NCBI GenBank assembly: GCA_014534425.1
Contig: JACVRN010000043.1
Location: forward strand, 1 to 34,615
Length of the DNA stretch: 34,615 nucleotides
Source of the DNA: Pyrinomonadaceae bacterium
GTDB lineage: Bacteria; Acidobacteriota; Blastocatellia; Pyrinomonadales; Pyrinomonadaceae
Reading direction: 5' to 3'
The stretch's first letter is position 1. Each line of letters begins with the position of its first letter. A model generated the notes under the pieces. The model had not been told where the DNA came from and searched no databases. It saw nothing but the letters and a program-made list of their open reading frames with translations. The translations under genes were made by a program, and so were the position numbers. Positions 1-8,337 of this stretch are shown in pieces.

Positions 1-346
1 CGACAATCGCCAGCCGCCTGGCGTCCCAGAGCGGCTTGAAAGAGAAGAGCGCGGGATGAAGACCGAAGAAGCCATCCAAGTCTATGGCCGCTTCACGGTT
101 GCCCGCCTGCGGCTTCGCAATCGCAAGCGACGGGCGCAGGTCGTAATACTCTCTCTCGCCATAAGGCACGACCATGTTGAGGCCATCGACAGCGCCGCGC
201 TGGAAGATGGCAATCAGAGTCTTGCGCCGCCCGCCCGTCACGCTCTGCCCCAGAGCAACACGCTCAAGAAAAGAGGGCGCTGCCCCCATCATCCCGATAC
301 TTGCGAGCGCCACCCCGCCCGACTTCAAGAAAAATCTGCGATTCAT
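1..346 (-). CDS. DUF1501 family protein, N-terminal part (runs off the left edge)
   Basis: The reading frame starts at the ATG whose first base is 346 and stays open to base 1, so only the first ~115 residues are visible. The N-terminus MNRRFFLKSG followed by a hydrophobic stretch is a Tat-type signal (RRxFLK), which predicts export of a folded protein. The mature start (KTLIAIFQRGAVDGLNMVVP, then YGEREYYDLRP) is the typical opening of DUF1501 proteins, a sulfatase/alkaline-phosphatase-like family of unknown substrate. It begins 14 bases after the stop of the DUF1800 gene on the same strand; DUF1800-DUF1501 pairs are a common two-gene operon in environmental bacteria. The function of the pair is not established. 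Confidence 0.85.
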   Translation of the reverse strand, partial: MNRRFFLKSGGVALASIGMMGAAPSFLERVALGQSVTGGRRKTLIAIFQRGAVDGLNMVVPYGEREYYDLRPSLAIAKPQAGNREAAIDLDGFFGLHPALFSFKPLWDARRLAIV

Positions 347-360
347 ACTTTCACTCCACT

Positions 361-2400
361 TTACTGTCTCTGAAATTCCGGCGAGCCGAGTATGAGACCG
401 GCAATCTTGACGACTTCAGGATTGCCTACGATGCGGCCAGTGTCAGCGCGTGCCATCTGTCTCTGGCCCCTGCCGCCACCACCGCGCGCTGCTCTGCCGT
501 CCTGCATCTCTTCCGCAGGCATAGCCTGTGAAGTCGAGGGAGCGGGTAGCGGCTCGTTCAATTGCTTCGCCAGCGTCGCCTTAGTCTGCGGCGAAACATC
601 TCCGTTTAAGATGACTGCGATGAAGCGCTCCATCACCTTCGTCTTGTCAATCGAGCCGTTGGATGCTGTAGTGCCGCCAGCGTCTCCTGCAAAGCGCGAG
701 AGGTCTACGCGCGTGCCCGGAATGCGATTTGACACGAGCGCGAGCGCAAAGTTCAGACGCTCAAGCAAGGAGCCTGTGTTGACCCAATCCTCGGCGGTAT
801 CCGGGTAGCCCGTCGGCGCTTGATACATGTAAAGCGGCTCGCCCATGCGCGCAATCCATTGATGAATCGCTGGGCCGCCGTTGGTCTCACCATTGAGCGT
901 TCGTATGGCGCTGATGGCAAGCTCAAACGGCGTCTTGATTTTGGCGCGATAGGCCGCTTGCGAGTTGAACTCCGGCGATGTGATGATGGCCCTGAGCGTC
1001 TCTCTGATAGAGCCGTCGCTCTTTAAGTAAGCATTGCTGATGCGCGAGACCAGTTCGGGCGTTGGATTATCCATGACGAAGCGGCGCGCGAGCTTTGTCG
1101 CCAGAAACTTCGCCGTCGAAGGATGGCGCGAGAGAATATCCAGCACCATCAGTCCGTCCTTGATTCCGCCTCCGGCTGGAATCTTCTGCCCCAGCACAAC
1201 CTTCTCGCCGTTGTCGTGCATGCGCTCGTTGAAGAAGAAGGTGCCCGCGTCGGCGTCGTTGCCGTTTCCTCCGCGCGGCGCTCGTATAGTCCAGCCAGTA
1301 AAGCAGCGCGCGACCTCCTGCACGTCCTTCTGCGTATAGCCGCCCTCCACGCCGAGCGTGTGAAGCTCCATCAACTCGCGCGCGTAATTCTCGTTGATGC
1401 CTCTGCGCTGGCGCTGTTGCTGCTGTTGCGGCCTGGCTTGTCCGTCCGGTATCTGTGCCGCTCTTTGATTCTGCTGGCGCATGAGTCCGTCGAGCAAAGG
1501 GCGATTCCTCTGCCGGGCGTTGGGGCTGACGCTCTGAAAGTTATCAAGATAAAAGAGCATCGCGGGGCTTTGCGCCGTAGCCACGAGCAGGTCTTTGAAC
1601 TTGCCGAGGGTGTTCGGGCGAATCGTGTCGCGGTCGTAAGAGATTAAGAGCCAGCGATCGGCTCCCTTCTGCGCGAAGATGTTGAAATGGTTCTCCCAGA
1701 AATCTACCATCACCTCCTGCAACTGCCGCTCGCTGTAGACCGCTCGAAGGATGCGCGAAGCCTGTAGCTCTGCCATCAACTGCTGCGGCGGACGCAGCCC
1801 GTTCTTCAGGTAATAATCACGAATCGCTCGCCTGTACTCGTTATCTCTGCCGCCGTTGCCAGGATTGGCCGCGCCATTATTCGGCGCTGTAGCAGTCATC
1901 GCGCCGTTATTGTTCTGGGCCTGCATCTGGGGCTGAGGCGGCTGTCCCGCGCCGTTGCCTTTGAGGCGCTCCTCCACGGCTGCGGCCAACTCCGGTGGAA
2001 GCTGCCCGTCCCTCTGCATCCTTCGCAGGAGTTGATTGGGCTGCGGGTACTTCGCATAAAGCTCAGGCGTGGACATACGCAACGCATCCAGCCTTTGCAG
2101 CTTGGCATCCACCGAGGCGTCCGCAATCTTCTCAGGATAAAGCTGCTCTTCTATGTAGCGGTCAAGCCCTACACTTCGCACGCGCTCAACGTCGCCCGGA
2201 CGAGCGCCGAAGCCCAGACGATTAAGAACGTGAAGAATCCTCTGGTCTTCAGCGAGCCGCGCCGCACGCTGCTGTGATTGCTGCTTCTGCGCGCTCGCTG
2301 GCCCAAGCCCAAACAGGGGCAAAAGAAGCGCCAGCACAGCGCACAACGCAGAACACCGACGAGCCATTGAAATCAGGGAGCGATTTTTCAGCCTAATCAT
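361..2400 (-). CDS. DUF1800 domain-containing secreted protein
   Basis: About 679 residues from the ATG at 2400. The frame is open upstream to a GTG at 2478, but the start at 2400 has a GGTGG Shine-Dalgarno-like run just upstream and places a basic N-terminus directly before a signal peptide (hydrophobic run ending LGPASA-Q), so I prefer it. An internal ATG at 2367 would also leave a signal peptide. The body has the DUF1800 hallmark NENYARELMELHTLGVEGGY followed by TQKDVQEVARCFTGWTI, plus the N-terminal RLGFGARPGD motif. Two low-complexity Gln/Asn/Pro-rich stretches are present (roughly residues 150-190 and 320-335). It is followed after 14 bases by the DUF1501 gene, its usual partner. Role unknown; export is inferred from the signal. 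Confidence 0.88.
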   Translation of the reverse strand: MIRLKNRSLISMARRCSALCAVLALLLPLFGLGPASAQKQQSQQRAARLAEDQRILHVLNRLGFGARPGDVERVRSVGLDRYIEEQLYPEKIADASVDAKLQRLDALRMSTPELYAKYPQPNQLLRRMQRDGQLPPELAAAVEERLKGNGAGQPPQPQMQAQNNNGAMTATAPNNGAANPGNGGRDNEYRRAIRDYYLKNGLRPPQQLMAELQASRILRAVYSERQLQEVMVDFWENHFNIFAQKGADRWLLISYDRDTIRPNTLGKFKDLLVATAQSPAMLFYLDNFQSVSPNARQRNRPLLDGLMRQQNQRAAQIPDGQARPQQQQQRQRRGINENYARELMELHTLGVEGGYTQKDVQEVARCFTGWTIRAPRGGNGNDADAGTFFFNERMHDNGEKVVLGQKIPAGGGIKDGLMVLDILSRHPSTAKFLATKLARRFVMDNPTPELVSRISNAYLKSDGSIRETLRAIITSPEFNSQAAYRAKIKTPFELAISAIRTLNGETNGGPAIHQWIARMGEPLYMYQAPTGYPDTAEDWVNTGSLLERLNFALALVSNRIPGTRVDLSRFAGDAGGTTASNGSIDKTKVMERFIAVILNGDVSPQTKATLAKQLNEPLPAPSTSQAMPAEEMQDGRAARGGGGRGQRQMARADTGRIVGNPEVVKIAGLILGSPEFQRQ

Positions 2401-2536
2401 AAAGCCACCAATTTTCTGAAGGTTTATTCCTAAAAAGAGACCGTCGGCCAGGAAAGCCGCGAACCACTTTTCCGTCACCGACAGTTTAGACGCACACCCG
2501 ACCCGGAAGGTTGAATTTTTTGAGGAAAGGAAGAAA

Positions 2537-2610
2537 TTAACAGGATAGACAGGATAAAAGAAGAAGCAATCAATCTTTCTTTATCCTGCTTATCCTGTCC
2601 ATCCTGTTAA
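2537..2610. repeat. Inverted repeat of 9-nt tandem units (stem-loop)
   Basis: The left arm 2537-2556 (TTAACAGGATAGACAGGATA) is complementary to the right arm 2591-2610 at 19 of 20 positions, with a 34-nt loop. Each arm is built of roughly 9-nt units, ACAGGATAG/ACAGGATAA on the left and TTATCCTGC/TTATCCTGT/CCATCCTGT on the right. It lies in the gap between the stop of the M28 peptidase gene and the start of the DUF1800 gene, both minus strand, so in RNA it would form a strong hairpin just after the peptidase stop codon. It may act as a terminator or 3' stabiliser, or be a dispersed non-coding repeat. Confidence 0.8.
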
Positions 2611-2621
2611 ATTCTTCCCTG

Positions 2622-4067
2622 TTATCTAACTGGACGAGGGTAGCTGACGGGGCTGCGGTTTCCTTCTCTGTCCACTGCGCGCACGCCGAAGAAATAGTTA
2701 TCCTTGGACATGCCCGTCATGGTGTAGCTCGTGACGTTTCCGACCAGGCGCGCGTTCGTCCAGACGGGCGAGGTCGTGTCGCGCCACACGATTTCGTAGC
2801 CCAACAGGTCAGGCTCCGCATTCGCGTCCCACTTCAAATCCGTGTCGTTGGTCAAACGCGCTGTCACGATGCCGACATTCTTAGGGCGCGCGGGTGCCAT
2901 AGCCAGAAGGGCCAGGCTCGCAGCGTTGACGCGTGCGACCTGCGCTATGTAAGCGAAGTCCACGAACTCCGGCAGGTCGCCGTAGCGTATGCCGTTTTCC
3001 ACTCGCACGTTCTGGTGCTGGTGATGATAGTCCTCGTTCGGCTCCGTGAAGCGAACTGCTGCGAACCCGCGCTCAAGGAAAGGAATATGGTCGCCGCCGC
3101 GAAGGTAGCGGTCACGACGATAAACCATCATCACGTTCGAGGAAGGGACATAACTGGAAGCGGCCTCTTTGATAAAGCGCGCAAGCTGGCGCGAGGCCGA
3201 ATCGTTCTCGCCGCCCACGCCACGGCGCACGTTCGCTTCCTGCGGCGTCTCGTTCGTCGGCACGCCTTCAGAGAAGACGCGAATCGTGCGGCGGTCGCGC
3301 ACGCCGTTTCCGCCCAGGGTGTTGCCGACGATATCGTTGGTGAACATAGCTTCGATGTTCAGGTTGTTCTTCTTTGCCTGCTCCGCAAAGTAAGTTGAGC
3401 CTAGCAAGCCCTGCTCTTCACCAGCCACGGCCATGAAGATAATCGTCGCGTCGAACCTGTACTTAGACATTACTCGCGCCATCTCAAGCACGGCGGCTGT
3501 GCCGGAGGCGTCGTCGTTTGCGCCCGGCGCATCGCACTCGGCATCGATCGGGCTGGTGCACATGGAATCGTAATGGCCGCTCACTACGTAAAGGCGATTC
3601 CGTGATGCGGGTTGAGTGCCGCGCAAAGTGGCTACGACGTTTGTAACGATTGTTGGCTTTGGCACGCGCCCGCGCGGCGGAGGATTCGCGGCCTCTTCGT
3701 ACGACTGCTTCTCCACGGTCATGCGCCCGCCGGTCTGCGCGGCTATTTTTTGAAACTCCGCGTAGAGCCAGTCGCGCGCAGCGCCTATGCCGCGCGTGGG
3801 ATTGTCCTGAACGGAGAGAGTGTTGCGCGTGCCGAATGAGACCAGCTTGCGTATGGTCTGCTCTATGTTACGCGCGTTAATCTCTCGCACGATGCTCTGC
3901 ACGGTTCTATTGCCTGCGCCAGTTTTCGCGGCTGCGCCCCTGGACGGCCTGCGTCGTCTTCCCTGCCCGTGCGCGTCGGGCGCGTTGATGCACAAAGAGC
4001 AGGCTATGAAACTAACAAGAACAACGGCTGCGACAAACGTGCGAGCGTTCCTTTGTCTTTCAGTCAT
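2622..4067 (-). CDS. Secreted M28-family zinc metallopeptidase with C-terminal Fn3-like domain
   Basis: 481 residues. An N-terminal signal peptide (hydrophobic run about residues 10-28) is followed by a basic linker. The peptidase domain carries the M28 di-zinc set: H165 and D167 in SGHYDS, D185 in PGANDDASG, the catalytic/ligand pair E217-E218 in GEEQGLLGS, D245 in TNDIVGN, and a late His cluster in EDYHHQHQN. The last ~85 residues (YEIVWRDTTSP ... YFFGVRAVDREGNRSP) look like a fibronectin type III-type module. The family includes aminopeptidases and carboxypeptidases; the exact specificity cannot be read here. It starts 16 bases after the stop of the acyl-CoA synthetase gene, suggesting co-transcription, although the two products have no obvious shared pathway. 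Confidence 0.9.
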   Translation of the reverse strand: MTERQRNARTFVAAVVLVSFIACSLCINAPDAHGQGRRRRPSRGAAAKTGAGNRTVQSIVREINARNIEQTIRKLVSFGTRNTLSVQDNPTRGIGAARDWLYAEFQKIAAQTGGRMTVEKQSYEEAANPPPRGRVPKPTIVTNVVATLRGTQPASRNRLYVVSGHYDSMCTSPIDAECDAPGANDDASGTAAVLEMARVMSKYRFDATIIFMAVAGEEQGLLGSTYFAEQAKKNNLNIEAMFTNDIVGNTLGGNGVRDRRTIRVFSEGVPTNETPQEANVRRGVGGENDSASRQLARFIKEAASSYVPSSNVMMVYRRDRYLRGGDHIPFLERGFAAVRFTEPNEDYHHQHQNVRVENGIRYGDLPEFVDFAYIAQVARVNAASLALLAMAPARPKNVGIVTARLTNDTDLKWDANAEPDLLGYEIVWRDTTSPVWTNARLVGNVTSYTMTGMSKDNYFFGVRAVDREGNRSPVSYPRPVR

Positions 4068-4083
4068 CTCTCTTCTCTCATGT

Positions 4084-5658
4084 TTAGTTTGTTGCTTTGA
4101 CCTGCGCCTGTTCGCGCTCTTTCAAAAGGCGGCGCAGGATTTTGCCCGAAGCGGTCTTTGGTATCTGGTCAACTACTTCAAGGCGGCGAATCTTTTTATG
4201 CGGCGCGACACGCTCGGCCACGAACTCCTTTATCTCATCGGGCGAGACTTCGCCCTTCAGGACGACGAACGCCTTAGGGACTTCTCCTGCCTCTTCGTCA
4301 GGGCTTGGGATGACGGCGGCGTCGGCTATAGCCGGATGCGAAAGCAATATGGCTTCCAGTTCTGCGGGCGCAACCTGAAAGCCCTTGTACTTAATCAACT
4401 CCTTGACGCGGTCAACTATGAAGAGATGGCCGTCTTCGTCTATGTAGCCTATGTCGCCCGTGTGAAGCCAGCCGTCTTTGTCTATCGTCCCTGCTGTCGC
4501 ATCCGGCTTGTTGTGATAGCCCTTCATCACCTGCGGCCCGCGCACCCAAAGCTCGCCGCGTTTCCCAACGCCGACCACTTCACCTGTTTCCACATCAACG
4601 AGCTTGGCTTCCGTGTTCGGCACGCACATGCCTACGGAGCCGTGCTTGGTCTTCTCCGCAGTGCTTCCCGTACAGTGCGTAGCGGGACTCGCCTCGGTCA
4701 TGCCGTAGCCTTGCCTGACCTGACAATTCAAGCGCTCTATGCAGGCGAGCGTCATGGCTTCGCCCAGTGGAGCCGCGCCGGAAAAGATTGTGTGTAGGCT
4801 TGAGAGGTCGTAGTTGTCAACGGACGGATGCTTTGCGAGCGCGAGCATGATGGGCGGGACTACGTGCGCGAAAGTGACGCGATAGTCCTGCATCAACTTC
4901 AAAAACTGCTCAAGCTCGAAGCGCGGCACCGTGACTATGGTCGCGCCCTTGTAGAGACCAAGGTTGAGTATGACCATCAAGCCGTAGATGTGAAATAGTG
5001 GCAGGACGCAGATGAGATTGTCCTCAGCGCCGAAGAGATTCATCTGCTCCATCTGGCACATGTTGGAGACAAGGTTGTGATGCGTGAGCATGACGCCCTT
5101 GGGCAATCCGGTAGTGCCGCTCGAAAACGGAAGCGCGCAGATGTCTTCACGCGCGTTGATGAAAACCACGGGCGCACGCTCTTTGGTTTCGTAGAGCGAA
5201 TCAAACGGGGTCGCGCCTTCCGCTTCACCGAAGACGAAGATTTCCTCCACGCCCGCGCCGCTCGCAGCCTCTCGCGCTTTATCCAAAAGCTCAGGCATGG
5301 TCACAAGGTATTTCGCTCCGGCATCCTTTAGCTGGTGCGCCACCTCGTCCGCAGTGTAGAGCGGATTGACGGTCGTGATGATTCCGCCCAAGCGCGCGGC
5401 GGCATGAAAGGCAATCGCGTATTCGGGAATGTTGGAGCTGAAGATGGCAAGGCAATCGCCTTTGCGAAATCCGCGCTCGCTGAGGCTCGCTGCGGCGCGC
5501 TCAATTCTTTCCGCAAGCTCTCGGTAAGTAATGGTGCGCCCGCTCGCGCCTTCAATGAGCGCGGGCTTATCGCCGTGACGGCCAGCGCTCTCAAGTATTA
5601 GCTCGGTCAGCGATACTTCGGGAATCGCAATCTCCGCGTAGGGGCTGCGGAAGATCAT
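4084..5658 (-). CDS. Acyl-CoA synthetase / 4-coumarate-CoA ligase-like AMP-forming enzyme
   Basis: 524 residues from the ATG at 5658, which has an AAGGAG Shine-Dalgarno seven bases upstream; the frame is open to an earlier start at 5697 without such a site. All hallmark motifs of the ANL superfamily are present in order: the phosphate-binding loop FSSGTTGLPKGVMLTH, the adenine-binding motif QGYGMTEASP, the hinge region GWLHTGDIGYIDEDGHLFIV followed by DRVKELIKYKGFQVAP, and the catalytic lysine motif KTASGKILRR near the C-terminus. The enzyme activates a carboxylic acid to acyl-AMP and then acyl-CoA in the cytoplasm. Overall similarity is to 4-coumarate/long-chain acyl-CoA ligases; whether the substrate is a fatty or an aromatic acid is not decidable. 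The M28 peptidase gene follows after 16 bases. Confidence 0.9.
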   Translation of the reverse strand: MIFRSPYAEIAIPEVSLTELILESAGRHGDKPALIEGASGRTITYRELAERIERAAASLSERGFRKGDCLAIFSSNIPEYAIAFHAAARLGGIITTVNPLYTADEVAHQLKDAGAKYLVTMPELLDKAREAASGAGVEEIFVFGEAEGATPFDSLYETKERAPVVFINAREDICALPFSSGTTGLPKGVMLTHHNLVSNMCQMEQMNLFGAEDNLICVLPLFHIYGLMVILNLGLYKGATIVTVPRFELEQFLKLMQDYRVTFAHVVPPIMLALAKHPSVDNYDLSSLHTIFSGAAPLGEAMTLACIERLNCQVRQGYGMTEASPATHCTGSTAEKTKHGSVGMCVPNTEAKLVDVETGEVVGVGKRGELWVRGPQVMKGYHNKPDATAGTIDKDGWLHTGDIGYIDEDGHLFIVDRVKELIKYKGFQVAPAELEAILLSHPAIADAAVIPSPDEEAGEVPKAFVVLKGEVSPDEIKEFVAERVAPHKKIRRLEVVDQIPKTASGKILRRLLKEREQAQVKATN

Positions 5659-5727
5659 ACGTTTCTCCTTTCTCTTCGCCGGGAGGATGATTTCCAATTG
5701 GAATTGCGCGGGTAGTTATAACATAAA

Positions 5728-5809
5728 AGCAGTCAGCAATCAGCTATCAGCCGTCAGCAAAAACAAGCTCTTCTTCTTGCTGAATGCTGATAGCTGATTG
5801 CTGACTGCT
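5728..5809. repeat. Perfect 23-bp inverted repeat made of 7-nt tandem units
   Basis: Arms 5728-5750 and 5787-5809 are perfectly complementary over 23 bp. The spacer also pairs internally (TCAGCAA at 5754-5760 with TTGCTGA at 5778-5784). The left arm reads as consecutive heptads TCAGCAA-TCAGCTA-TCAGCCG-TCAGCAA, and the right arm as their complements. It sits five bases past the stop codon of the anti-sigma-like gene and upstream of the synthetase start, so it could terminate or stabilise the anti-sigma mRNA. The structure parallels the repeat at 2537-2610, but the sequence is different. Confidence 0.85.
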
Positions 5810-5813
5810 GTCT

Positions 5814-7085
5814 TTAATAGATGTGGTAGGCTCTGCCCCGGACTACGACTATGACATCGCCTGAGAAAGAGTTTGAGACGGTTGCTATGACGGGTTCGTC
5901 CGCGACGAGCGAGCGATATTGTTCCGAGCCGCGTTTGACGCGTACAAGCTGCCTGGACGAGTTGTAAGAGGTGTCAGTCCAGATGCCGTTCTGCTGGCGG
6001 AAACGTTTTCCCGCCACGGTGCGCGTCTCCGTCGCCCTGTAATCTTCATCAGCGCCGGAAGTATCTCGCCTGGCACGTGCGGCGGGCGCGCTCTTCGCCA
6101 CCTCGTTCTTCTGCTGCTTCTCCTCGCTTGCGGTGGAAGTCGCAGCGCCGAGCGCCCCGCGATTTGAAGGCTCCTGGCTTCTGCGCCCGGCACCGGCAGC
6201 GTCCTTTGCGGTCGCTCCGTCCGTTATAAATCCGCCGCTCTCTCGACGCTTTTTATCCGCGAGCGACACGTCATCTTTTTCCTTCACGCGGTCTACGGGC
6301 ATATTGCTAAGCGGAGAGGTATTCTGCGCGGGCGCGGCAGGCTGCTTTGCTTCCCCTTCACGCTCTTGAACCGTAGGCGGCGGAGGCGCAGCAGCAGCAG
6401 GAGCGCCAGCCGATACGTCAGCCGTTTTAGGCGCACCAGCAGGAGCGTCTTTGTTTGTTTCCGTAGTCGCAGTGCTCGCATCTTTCGACGCCCTTAATTC
6501 AGGAACGCTTGCAGTCGGCGCTGTGTTCGAACTCACGTTGGCGCTTGCAGGGCCGCCGTGATTATCAACCGTGTCGTTGGAAGCTCCGGTCGCAGGCTGC
6601 TCCTCCTCGCGCCCTCTGGTCTCTGTGTTCGCGTTCTGCTGCTGCCTGCTCGGCTCGTTTTGTGAGACAAAAGAAGGTATCTCACGATTGCGGTTCACTA
6701 TTATGAAGACTATAGAAGCGAAGGCGACCAGGGCCAGCACAGGCGCTGCATAGCGCAGTACAGGCGGAGAGAACAGAGCGCCCAACCACTCGCGCCAGGA
6801 GCGCTTCGGCGCATCAATCGTCTGCGCCACAGTGCCACTCGCTTCCGCCTCTACGCTTGAAGAGAGCACAAGCTCCGTGACGATTTTCCTGCACGAATCA
6901 CAGTCGGCCAGGTGCGAGGCGTAGCGCGAGCGGGACGCATCCGGCAGAGCGCCCTTCGCGTATGCGCTCAATTCGTCCGCGTCCATGTGCCGCGCGTCAG
7001 GCTTTGCGCCGGGCACACCCGCAACGCCGCGCCGAGTGTGGCGTCTGAGCAGCAAATCCATTTCTTTGTCGGAATCTTGACTCAT
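5814..7085 (-). CDS. Membrane-anchored anti-sigma factor-like protein (zf-HC2 domain)
   Basis: About 423 residues from the ATG at 7085; an alternative ATG at 7097 adds four residues, and neither has a clear ribosome site. The N-terminal part holds a zinc-finger anti-sigma signature (MDADELSAYAKGALPD ... H58-x3-C62-x2-C65). A single membrane segment follows at about residues 109-131 (YAAPVLALVAFASIVFIIV). Then comes a long Ala/Ser/Thr/Gln-rich, presumably periplasmic, stretch and a compact conserved-looking C-terminus ending VVVRGRAYHIY. It lies 96 bases downstream of a sigma-70-family gene on the same strand, so it is the likely cognate regulator of that factor: sigma bound at the membrane through the cytoplasmic zinc domain, signal sensed outside. 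The signal is unknown. Confidence 0.8.
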   Translation of the reverse strand: MSQDSDKEMDLLLRRHTRRGVAGVPGAKPDARHMDADELSAYAKGALPDASRSRYASHLADCDSCRKIVTELVLSSSVEAEASGTVAQTIDAPKRSWREWLGALFSPPVLRYAAPVLALVAFASIVFIIVNRNREIPSFVSQNEPSRQQQNANTETRGREEEQPATGASNDTVDNHGGPASANVSSNTAPTASVPELRASKDASTATTETNKDAPAGAPKTADVSAGAPAAAAPPPPTVQEREGEAKQPAAPAQNTSPLSNMPVDRVKEKDDVSLADKKRRESGGFITDGATAKDAAGAGRRSQEPSNRGALGAATSTASEEKQQKNEVAKSAPAARARRDTSGADEDYRATETRTVAGKRFRQQNGIWTDTSYNSSRQLVRVKRGSEQYRSLVADEPVIATVSNSFSGDVIVVVRGRAYHIY

Positions 7086-7181
7086 GAAAACATGCAAGGA
7101 CTCGCGCGCTTTCGGCTGCGAGCGGTCTGTTCCTAGAACGTTCCTTTGCTCTTTTGCTTGCAGCCCCTCATCTTCAACCTT

Positions 7182-8138
7182 CTATTCGCCCTGCGAAGCT
7201 CTCGTTTCATTCTTCGCTTTCTCGGATGTCAGCATCAGTTCCAGGTCGCTTTCAAGATGCGTTGCCGCTTCGCTTAAAGAGCGCGCCGTCTCTATCTGAG
7301 TCCACCCGTGCTCTTTCATCAAAATGGCTTCGACCTTCGAGCGCACCTCCGCATGAATGCGTGTTAGACGACGGCTCGCGGTAGCCTCGTGAACGCCCAT
7401 CACAGCGCCCGCTTCTCTAAGCTTCAGGCCGTCGAAATAATAAAGCTTCACAAGCAGCCTGTCTTCCGGCGCAAGCTCTCTCATGGCCTGAGCTAGAGCA
7501 TCCTCAACATCGTGCGCGGCGCTTCTTTCGGAGAAGGAGTGCTCAGGGTCTACAGAGGCGTGCGTGATATTGAACGCGCCCTCGCCCGCGTGCGTGTCAT
7601 GCGCCAGCCTGTCGAAATCCGCGTCCTCTTCCGTCTGAACCAGCCGTGACTGGCGGCGATGCTGGTCAACGGCCAACTGCCCCACGACCGCGCGCAACCA
7701 GCCGCCCAAACTTCCGCGCCCGGAGTAATACGAAATCTTCCCGGAAGGACGGCCATCTTCGCGCACGCGCAGCCCGTGCAACTCTGCCCAGATGGATTGC
7801 GCCAGGTCTTCCGCCGCGTCCTCGTTCGACGCAGCGCCGCGTGCGGCTGCGCGCACAGTCCCTTCATATTTTGCTACCAGGTTGCTCCAGGCCGCCTCGT
7901 CGCCGCGCTCGCAGGCGACTATCAAACAGAGGTCGTCTGCGTGAAGCGCATCTATGAAGCCTTCGACTTCCTTTTCGGAAGCCTCCGCGTCCTCTGCGAA
8001 AAGATACTTGTCCAGCCCCTTGCGAACGCGCGCCGCAAGGTCAGAGACTTTTAGCGAACGCGCATCCGTCGCACGCGCGATGAGCCGCGCAGTGCCTTCC
8101 GTCACCAGTCTCTCGGTTTGCGTGTCTGCTCGCTTCAC
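7182..8138 (-). CDS. RNA polymerase sigma-70 family (ECF-like) sigma factor
   Basis: 318 residues. Region 2 is visible in the middle (ACERGDEAAWSNLVAKYEGT ... NEDAAEDLAQSIWAELHGLR ... GGWLRAVVGQLAVDQHRRQ), and region 4 near the C-terminus (LAPEDRLLVKLYYFDGLKLR followed by EAGAVMGVHEATASRRLTRI, a helix-turn-helix). There is no region 1.1 or 3, so it is of the ECF class. It is longer than a typical ECF factor (~180-200 residues) because of an ~80-residue N-terminal extension and an ~40-residue tail after region 4. The membrane anti-sigma-like gene follows downstream on the same strand. The divergent neighbour is queE, with a 189-base intergenic region containing repeats. Confidence 0.9.
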   Translation of the reverse strand: MKRADTQTERLVTEGTARLIARATDARSLKVSDLAARVRKGLDKYLFAEDAEASEKEVEGFIDALHADDLCLIVACERGDEAAWSNLVAKYEGTVRAAARGAASNEDAAEDLAQSIWAELHGLRVREDGRPSGKISYYSGRGSLGGWLRAVVGQLAVDQHRRQSRLVQTEEDADFDRLAHDTHAGEGAFNITHASVDPEHSFSERSAAHDVEDALAQAMRELAPEDRLLVKLYYFDGLKLREAGAVMGVHEATASRRLTRIHAEVRSKVEAILMKEHGWTQIETARSLSEAATHLESDLELMLTSEKAKNETRASQGE

Positions 8139-8249
8139 GGGGGTCTCTCGAAATCAAAGCCTGCCGGAGGCTCTTATCGTGCCAGCTATGCTATCACGAA
8201 CGCGCTCCTTTCCACTCTTCTTCTCGGAACTTTAGCAACTTTGACAACG

Positions 8250-8277
8250 CAGAAATCAGAATGCAGAATGCAGAAGA
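8250..8277. repeat. Short heptad tandem repeat
   Basis: Four consecutive 7-nt units read CAGAAAT-CAGAATG-CAGAATG-CAGAAGA in the gap between the divergent sigma factor and queE genes. The construction resembles the heptad units of the hairpin at 5728-5809, but no complementary arm is present nearby. Confidence 0.6.
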
Positions 8278-8286
8278 AATTGTTTC

Positions 8287-8337
8287 ATTGATTCATTTCT
8301 TCATTGATTCAATGAACCGATAAAGAAATGAATCAAT
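8287..8337. repeat. 15-bp inverted repeat overlapping the upstream queE start codon
   Basis: ATTGATTCATTTCTT at 8287-8301 is perfectly complementary to 8323-8337. Inside it a smaller hairpin forms (TCATTG/CAATGA, 8301-8315). The right arm contains the ATG at 8328, so a structured leader could mask that start and favour the second ATG at 8349. It could be a regulatory hairpin or simply another intergenic repeat. Confidence 0.6.

Noticed and set aside
3820-4797. A 325-codon open frame on the plus strand opposite the M28 peptidase and acyl-CoA synthetase genes.
   Set aside because: Both minus-strand genes have full family motifs across the same bases. The plus frame has no recognisable domain and arises from GC-rich codon bias.
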